Below, piece after piece: positions 60,685 to 64,000 of a stretch of DNA of 64,000 nt (the first letter of the stretch is position 1; each line of letters opens with the position of its first letter). The translations under genes were made by a program, and so were the position numbers. Location of the stretch: contig NZ_JARVTG010000002.1 in the NCBI RefSeq assembly GCF_029846635.1, forward strand, positions 124,001 to 188,000. Direction: 5' to 3'. The DNA comes from Pokkaliibacter sp. MBI-7. Lineage in GTDB: Bacteria > Pseudomonadota > Gammaproteobacteria > Pseudomonadales > Balneatricaceae. Below the pieces are notes generated by a model. The model had not been told where the DNA came from and searched no databases. It was given only the letters and a program-made list of their open reading frames with translations.

Positions 60685-61034
60685 GAAAGAATCTCCAGTA
60701 CTAGCTCAGGCGGACGTCCAACGGCGGCTTTTTGGGGGCCAATAAGGATGGGGCGTTGCAGCAAGCGTGGGTGGTCAGCAATTGCCTTTAATATTGCTTC
60801 TTCTGTCAGAGCGTTGTTGGCAAGGCCGAGTGAGCTATATTCTTCTTCGCCGGTCCGCAATAGATTGCGAGCGCTGGTATCTAGTTTGCTCAAAACAGTT
60901 TTAAGTTCTTCAATGCTCAACGGATGCTTCAGGTATTCACGCACTTCCATGTCGATGCCTTTGTCCGTCAGTAGCTGTAGGGTCTCCCGGGACTTTGAAC
61001 AGCGTGGGTTATGCAGCAGGGTATAGGCAGTCAT
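60681..61034 (-). CDS. ArsC-family (YfgD-like) reductase
   Basis: A 117-residue thioredoxin-fold protein with YTLLHNPRCSKSRETLQLL, holding Cys12 of the ArsC family, EVREYLKHPLSIEELKTVLS and LQRPILIGPQKAAVGRPPEL, whose Arg and Pro complete the active site. Family enzymes reduce arsenate with glutathione and glutaredoxin, or have unknown substrates (YfgD). Absence of other ars genes favours a YfgD-type role. First gene of the three-gene operon. Confidence 0.9.
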   Translation of the reverse strand: MTAYTLLHNPRCSKSRETLQLLTDKGIDMEVREYLKHPLSIEELKTVLSKLDTSARNLLRTGEEEYSSLGLANNALTEEAILKAIADHPRLLQRPILIGPQKAAVGRPPELVLEILS

Positions 61035-61195
61035 AGATGCTCCTTGGTCGGCAAATGCCTGTTATTGTAGGGGGGGCGTAAACTGAATGCCAAAAGATGG
61101 TTTGGTTCTTATTGCTCTTGGTTGAGGGGGTAATCATTACTGCTGTAAGGCTATCCTCGAAATTGAGACGCGAAGATGAGTTGTAGGGGATATCG

Positions 61196-62476
61196 ATGAG
61201 GCAGATACCGGCTGCACCCAAATGGCGTTTGTACTGGCACTTTGTTCGATATGTGCTGCAGCGGTTTTCAGATGGGCAAGGCTTTCTCAACGTGTCTGCT
61301 TTGACCTATACAACACTATTTGCCGTTGTTCCGGTCACTATGGTGATTTACTCCATGCTGTCGGTGCTGCCTGCATTTCAGGGAGTTACCTTGCAGTTAC
61401 AGGACTTTGTTTTTTCTCATTTTCTTCCCAGTAGCAGTAGAGCAGTGCAGCAGTACCTGGCGGGGTTTACCGAGCAGGCCAGAAAGCTGACGGCTGTAGG
61501 GGTGGCTTTTCTGGTGGTGACGGCCTATCTGATGCTGCGTACGATCGAGCAGGCTTTTAACCGGATATGGGGAGTCAATAAATCTCGATCAGGGTTGTCG
61601 AGCTTTTTATTGTACTGGGCGGTCCTCAGCCTTGGTCCGCTATTACTGGGCGCTGCCTTTGTGATCAGCTCTTATCTGGCGACTTTGCCATTGCTAAGTG
61701 ATGTCGGCTTGGTGGGCGGGAGCCGAATCCTGCTTGTCTTGCCCATGTTGCTTAGTATCTTGGCATTTACCATGTTGTACTGGGCCGTGCCCAATTGCCC
61801 TGTTCCCATCAGGCATGCTTTCTATGGAGGTTTACTGGCGGCGGTCCTGTTCAATGGCGCTAAGGCTGGATTCACCCTTTACGTCACCCGCTTCCCCTCC
61901 TATCAGCTGATCTACGGTGCCTTTGCGGCAATCCCACTGTTCCTGTTCTGGATCTATATATCTTGGTTCGTCATCATCTTGGGGGCCTTTTGGGTCAGAG
62001 CTGTCGCCACTTTCGGGCATCGAGAGCCTCATGCGCCAGGCGATATGACTTACTACGCTTTCGCTTTATTAAATGTGTTGTGGCAGCGGCAGCGTGTGGG
62101 AAAAGTCAGTGCGGAAGCTGAGATTCAGTCTGCTCTGGCAATGTCTTCAGAACAGTTGGAGCAGTTACTGAGTGCTTTGCGAAAAGCAATGATTGTCACT
62201 AGGCATGAAACAGGAGGTTGGCTGCTTTTGAGGGATATTCATGAGCTGACGATTTTTGAAGTAGTGCGATGCATGCCACATATGCCGCAGCCCTGTGAAC
62301 TGGGGCGAGATTTGCCTCAGTGGGGCGTGCTGTTGCGAGAGCAGCTGCTGCATGTTGAGGGGTATAGCGAACAGGCGCTTTCCATGAGCGTTAGCGAATT
62401 ACTGAATATAGCTGATCAGCATATCTCGCAAGATATGAATGGGACGTCGGAAAGCGGAAAGAGAAATTCATCATGA
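61196..62476 (+). CDS. YihY/BrkB family membrane protein
   Basis: A 426-residue inner-membrane protein. Its N-terminal 280 residues carry six helices of the YihY/BrkB family: FLNVSALTYTTLFAVVPVTM, YLMLRTIEQAFNRIWGVNKS, NGAKAGFTLYVTRFPSYQLI and YGAFAAIPLFLFWIYISWF. The C-terminal 140 residues form a cytoplasmic winged-helix-like domain (LEQLLSALRKAMIVTRHETG). The old name ribonuclease BN is wrong for this family; function unknown. Its stop overlaps the acyP start. Confidence 0.92.
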   Translation: MRQIPAAPKWRLYWHFVRYVLQRFSDGQGFLNVSALTYTTLFAVVPVTMVIYSMLSVLPAFQGVTLQLQDFVFSHFLPSSSRAVQQYLAGFTEQARKLTAVGVAFLVVTAYLMLRTIEQAFNRIWGVNKSRSGLSSFLLYWAVLSLGPLLLGAAFVISSYLATLPLLSDVGLVGGSRILLVLPMLLSILAFTMLYWAVPNCPVPIRHAFYGGLLAAVLFNGAKAGFTLYVTRFPSYQLIYGAFAAIPLFLFWIYISWFVIILGAFWVRAVATFGHREPHAPGDMTYYAFALLNVLWQRQRVGKVSAEAEIQSALAMSSEQLEQLLSALRKAMIVTRHETGGWLLLRDIHELTIFEVVRCMPHMPQPCELGRDLPQWGVLLREQLLHVEGYSEQALSMSVSELLNIADQHISQDMNGTSESGKRNSS

Positions 62477-62751
62477 TGGCATTACATGCTTTTGTGGATG
62501 GTCGAGTTCAGGGTGTGTGGTTCAGGCAGTCGACACGCGAGCAGGCTGAAAGTCAACGGTTGCAAGGCTGGGTGAGAAATCTGGCGGATGGGCGGGTCGA
62601 AGTGTGGCTGCAGGGGGAGGCTATTGCAGTGCATCATGTTGAAACCTGGCTGTATTCGGGTCCAGAGCTTGCGGTGGTGACGGAAGTGATTGTTGAGGAG
62701 GTCAGTCCTGACCTTTCACTCAATGGATTTGATGTATTGGATGGGGCTTAA
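62473..62751 (+). CDS. acyP: Acylphosphatase
   Basis: A 92-residue enzyme that hydrolyses acyl phosphates. The signature GRVQGVWFRQSTREQAESQR contains catalytic Arg18, and GWVRNLADGRVEVWLQGE contains catalytic Asn36. The rest of the ferredoxin-like fold is normal, including EVSPDLSLNGFDVL near the end. ATG 62473 overlaps the upstream stop (ATGA); the next codon is also ATG. Confidence 0.95.
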   Translation: MMALHAFVDGRVQGVWFRQSTREQAESQRLQGWVRNLADGRVEVWLQGEAIAVHHVETWLYSGPELAVVTEVIVEEVSPDLSLNGFDVLDGA

Positions 62752-62801
62752 GTTGTCTGTGATGGGTTGGTCTTTTGCTGTTCAGATGATGTTTGCGTCT
62801 G

Positions 62802-63401
62802 TCAGTAGAAGGAGTAGCTGCTCCACCATTGATAGACCAGTCGTGGGTAGTCGCTTGAACCCAGGCTGCCATTGTAGCGGGCTAATGCCCGGTCAAGATT
62901 TCCTGATTCCTTATCCAGATAATGTCGCAGTACGGCGCAGCCAAACATGAGGTTGGTGCTGTCATCCAGCAGGTTATCTTCCTGACTGCCGATTTCTTTT
63001 CGCCAGAATGGCATCACCTGCATCAGTCCAATGGCTCCCGCTCGTGAAATGGCAAAGCGATCGAAGCGGCTTTCTACATGCACTACGGCAAGTACCAGAT
63101 CTGGTGAAAGGTTGTAGTGTGATGCGCTACTTAACACCTTGCTGAGGAAGGCGTCAGTGTCCTGATTCATCAGGCGTTGGTGGTAGGGTTGTAGGCGCTC
63201 ATGCTGAAATACCAGCCACACCTGGCGGAAGTAAGGGTCGTGAAATTTGGCATCATATCCGAGCGGAGGTACGGCGGAATAACCGATATTCGGCCACAGC
63301 AAAATGATGGTCAGCAAGATGCGGCTGAGTCGTTGCTGGCGTATATCGTTAATGAAGCATATAGAGAGCCGAGGGCGGTGGCCAGGTTTAAGATCAAACA
63401 T
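62802..63401 (-). CDS. Lytic transglycosylase (SLT domain)
   Basis: A 199-residue exported or membrane-anchored protein: after a basic start a hydrophobic segment (ILLTIILLWPNIGYSA), then a helical linker, and the SLT domain with VHVESRFDRFAISRAGAIGL (catalytic Glu of the E-S motif), MQVMPFWRKEIGSQEDNLLD and LARYNGSLGSSDYPRLVYQW. It cleaves peptidoglycan. ATG 63401 (MFDLKPGH) is preferred over one at 63458, which would overlap proS; the position 29 bp after proS suggests a shared transcript. Confidence 0.88.
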   Translation of the reverse strand: MFDLKPGHRPRLSICFINDIRQQRLSRILLTIILLWPNIGYSAVPPLGYDAKFHDPYFRQVWLVFQHERLQPYHQRLMNQDTDAFLSKVLSSASHYNLSPDLVLAVVHVESRFDRFAISRAGAIGLMQVMPFWRKEIGSQEDNLLDDSTNLMFGCAVLRHYLDKESGNLDRALARYNGSLGSSDYPRLVYQWWSSYSFY

Positions 63402-63430
63402 GGCCAGAGTCCGCCAACGGTATATATGGC

Positions 63431-64000
63431 TTAAACAGCAGTTTGCGCTTTCAGCCATTCAAGGATTTCAGCAACGGGAATATCGCGGCTGGTTTCATCA
63501 CGACGAGCCTTGTATTCCAGTGTGCCATTCTGCAGGCCGCGATCGCTGATGACGACACGGTGAGGAATGCCGATCAACTCCATATCGGCAAACTTCACTC
63601 CGGGGCGTTCTTTGCGATCATCAAGCAATACGTCGTAACCGACTTGCTTCAACTGGGCATACAGTTCTTCGCTCTTCTGTGCAACCTGCTCAGAACGATC
63701 CGCGTTCAGAGGAATAACTGCTACCTGGAATGGTGCAAGGCTCTCCGGCCACAGAATGCCTTTGCTGTCATAGTTTTGTTCAATTGCAGCAGCTACCACC
63801 CGGGTGACGCCGATGCCATAGCAACCCATCTCAACAACCTGAGCCTTGCCATTTTCATCAAGTACAGTGGCGTTCATTTCTTTACTGTATTTGTTGCCGA
63901 GCTGGAAGATATGCCCGACTTCAATACCGCGGCGGATTACCAGCTTGCCCTTGCCATCGGGGCTGGCATCACCTTCGACAATATTACGCAGATCAGCGAC
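63431..64000 (-). CDS. proS: Prolyl-tRNA synthetase, C-terminal part (partial)
   Basis: The frame is open from the window edge (64000) to a stop at 63431, 189 codons. Visible are GIEVGHIFQLGNKYS, VVEMGCYGIGVTRVVAAAIE (class II motif 3, with the catalytic Arg), GILWPESLAPFQVAVIPLNA, the anticodon-binding domain with YDVLLDDRKERPGVKFADME, and LIGIPHRVVISDRGLQNG. This is a bacterial ProS with an editing-type layout. The N-terminal two-thirds lie outside the window. Confidence 0.97.
   Translation of the reverse strand, partial: VADLRNIVEGDASPDGKGKLVIRRGIEVGHIFQLGNKYSKEMNATVLDENGKAQVVEMGCYGIGVTRVVAAAIEQNYDSKGILWPESLAPFQVAVIPLNADRSEQVAQKSEELYAQLKQVGYDVLLDDRKERPGVKFADMELIGIPHRVVISDRGLQNGTLEYKARRDETSRDIPVAEILEWLKAQTAV

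Noticed and set aside
1..64000. CRISPR array or prophage
   Set aside because: No regularly spaced direct repeats and no phage structural, integrase or lysis genes were seen.

Overview
This 64 kb window looks like chromosomal DNA of a gammaproteobacterium, most likely an Oceanospirillales-type organism; that placement is an inference from gene content and order, not a measured phylogeny. Supporting signs are a purM-purN pair followed by DUF3108 and yfcL genes, a DUF2066-perM-hda block, the arsC-wrbA-DUF2069 run, canonical LexA-type boxes (CTG-N10-CAG), Shine-Dalgarno sites before most genes and dense two-strand coding. No plasmid or phage structural genes and no CRISPR array were seen. One decayed IS4-family element is present.

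Layout. 0-5 kb: the 3' part of an NleD/M91-type zinc metallopeptidase (effector or toxin-like), a secreted protein, a MITE-like repeat, a diaminopropionate ammonia-lyase-like PLP enzyme divergent from an orphan TAXI solute-binding protein, and a DUF697 membrane protein. 5-9.5 kb: a tightly overlapped minus-strand operon of a membrane sensor, an MFS transporter fused to a sensor-like N-terminal half, an ABC_sub_bind-type periplasmic protein and a GNAT acetyltransferase. 10-12.6 kb: a second DUF697 protein, a small membrane protein and an SPFH/prohibitin-like protein. 12.7-20 kb: yaeQ, an SF1 helicase carrying an apparent PD-(D/E)XK nuclease insertion, a secreted protein, two tandem acyltransferase-3 paralogues, and an UmuD-like protein that lacks both catalytic residues and lies behind two LexA boxes. 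20-30.5 kb: a carbohydrate locus (DUF1479 protein, LacI regulator with clear operators, sugar-binding protein, two permeases but no ATPase, two Gfo/Idh/MocA dehydrogenases, glycerate kinase) interrupted by a pilin-like gene. 30.5-38 kb: patatin-like phospholipase, sugar porter, two GNATs, a periplasmic binding protein and an aldehyde dehydrogenase. 38-43.5 kb: tyrosine catabolism (hpd, IclR regulator, hmgA, fahA) with shared palindromic operators. 43.5-52.9 kb: alpha carbonic anhydrase, flavodoxin-like protein, PilZ protein, uvrB, two identical tRNA-Asn genes, a thermonuclease, ComEA-like and DUF1289 proteins, an XRE-cupin regulator, the IS4 remnant and an HDOD-GGDEF protein. 53-64 kb: housekeeping genes (yfcL, DUF3108, purN, purM, DUF2066, perM, hda, a zinc-ribbon-like small protein, DUF2069, wrbA, arsC-family, brkB/yihY, acyP, lytic transglycosylase) and the 3' part of proS.

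How the genes work together. The LacI operators lie between lacI-DUF1479 and the sugar ABC genes, so oxygenase-like DUF1479 protein and sugar uptake are probably co-regulated. Hpd, HmgA and FahA convert 4-hydroxyphenylpyruvate through homogentisate to fumarate and acetoacetate, and matching operators before hpd and hmgA point to the IclR protein as their common repressor; the maleylacetoacetate isomerase gene is not in the window. The two most unusual units are the sensor / MFS-sensor / binding-protein operon (5.0-9.5 kb) and the SOS-box-controlled, catalytically dead UmuD homologue (19.5-20.1 kb).
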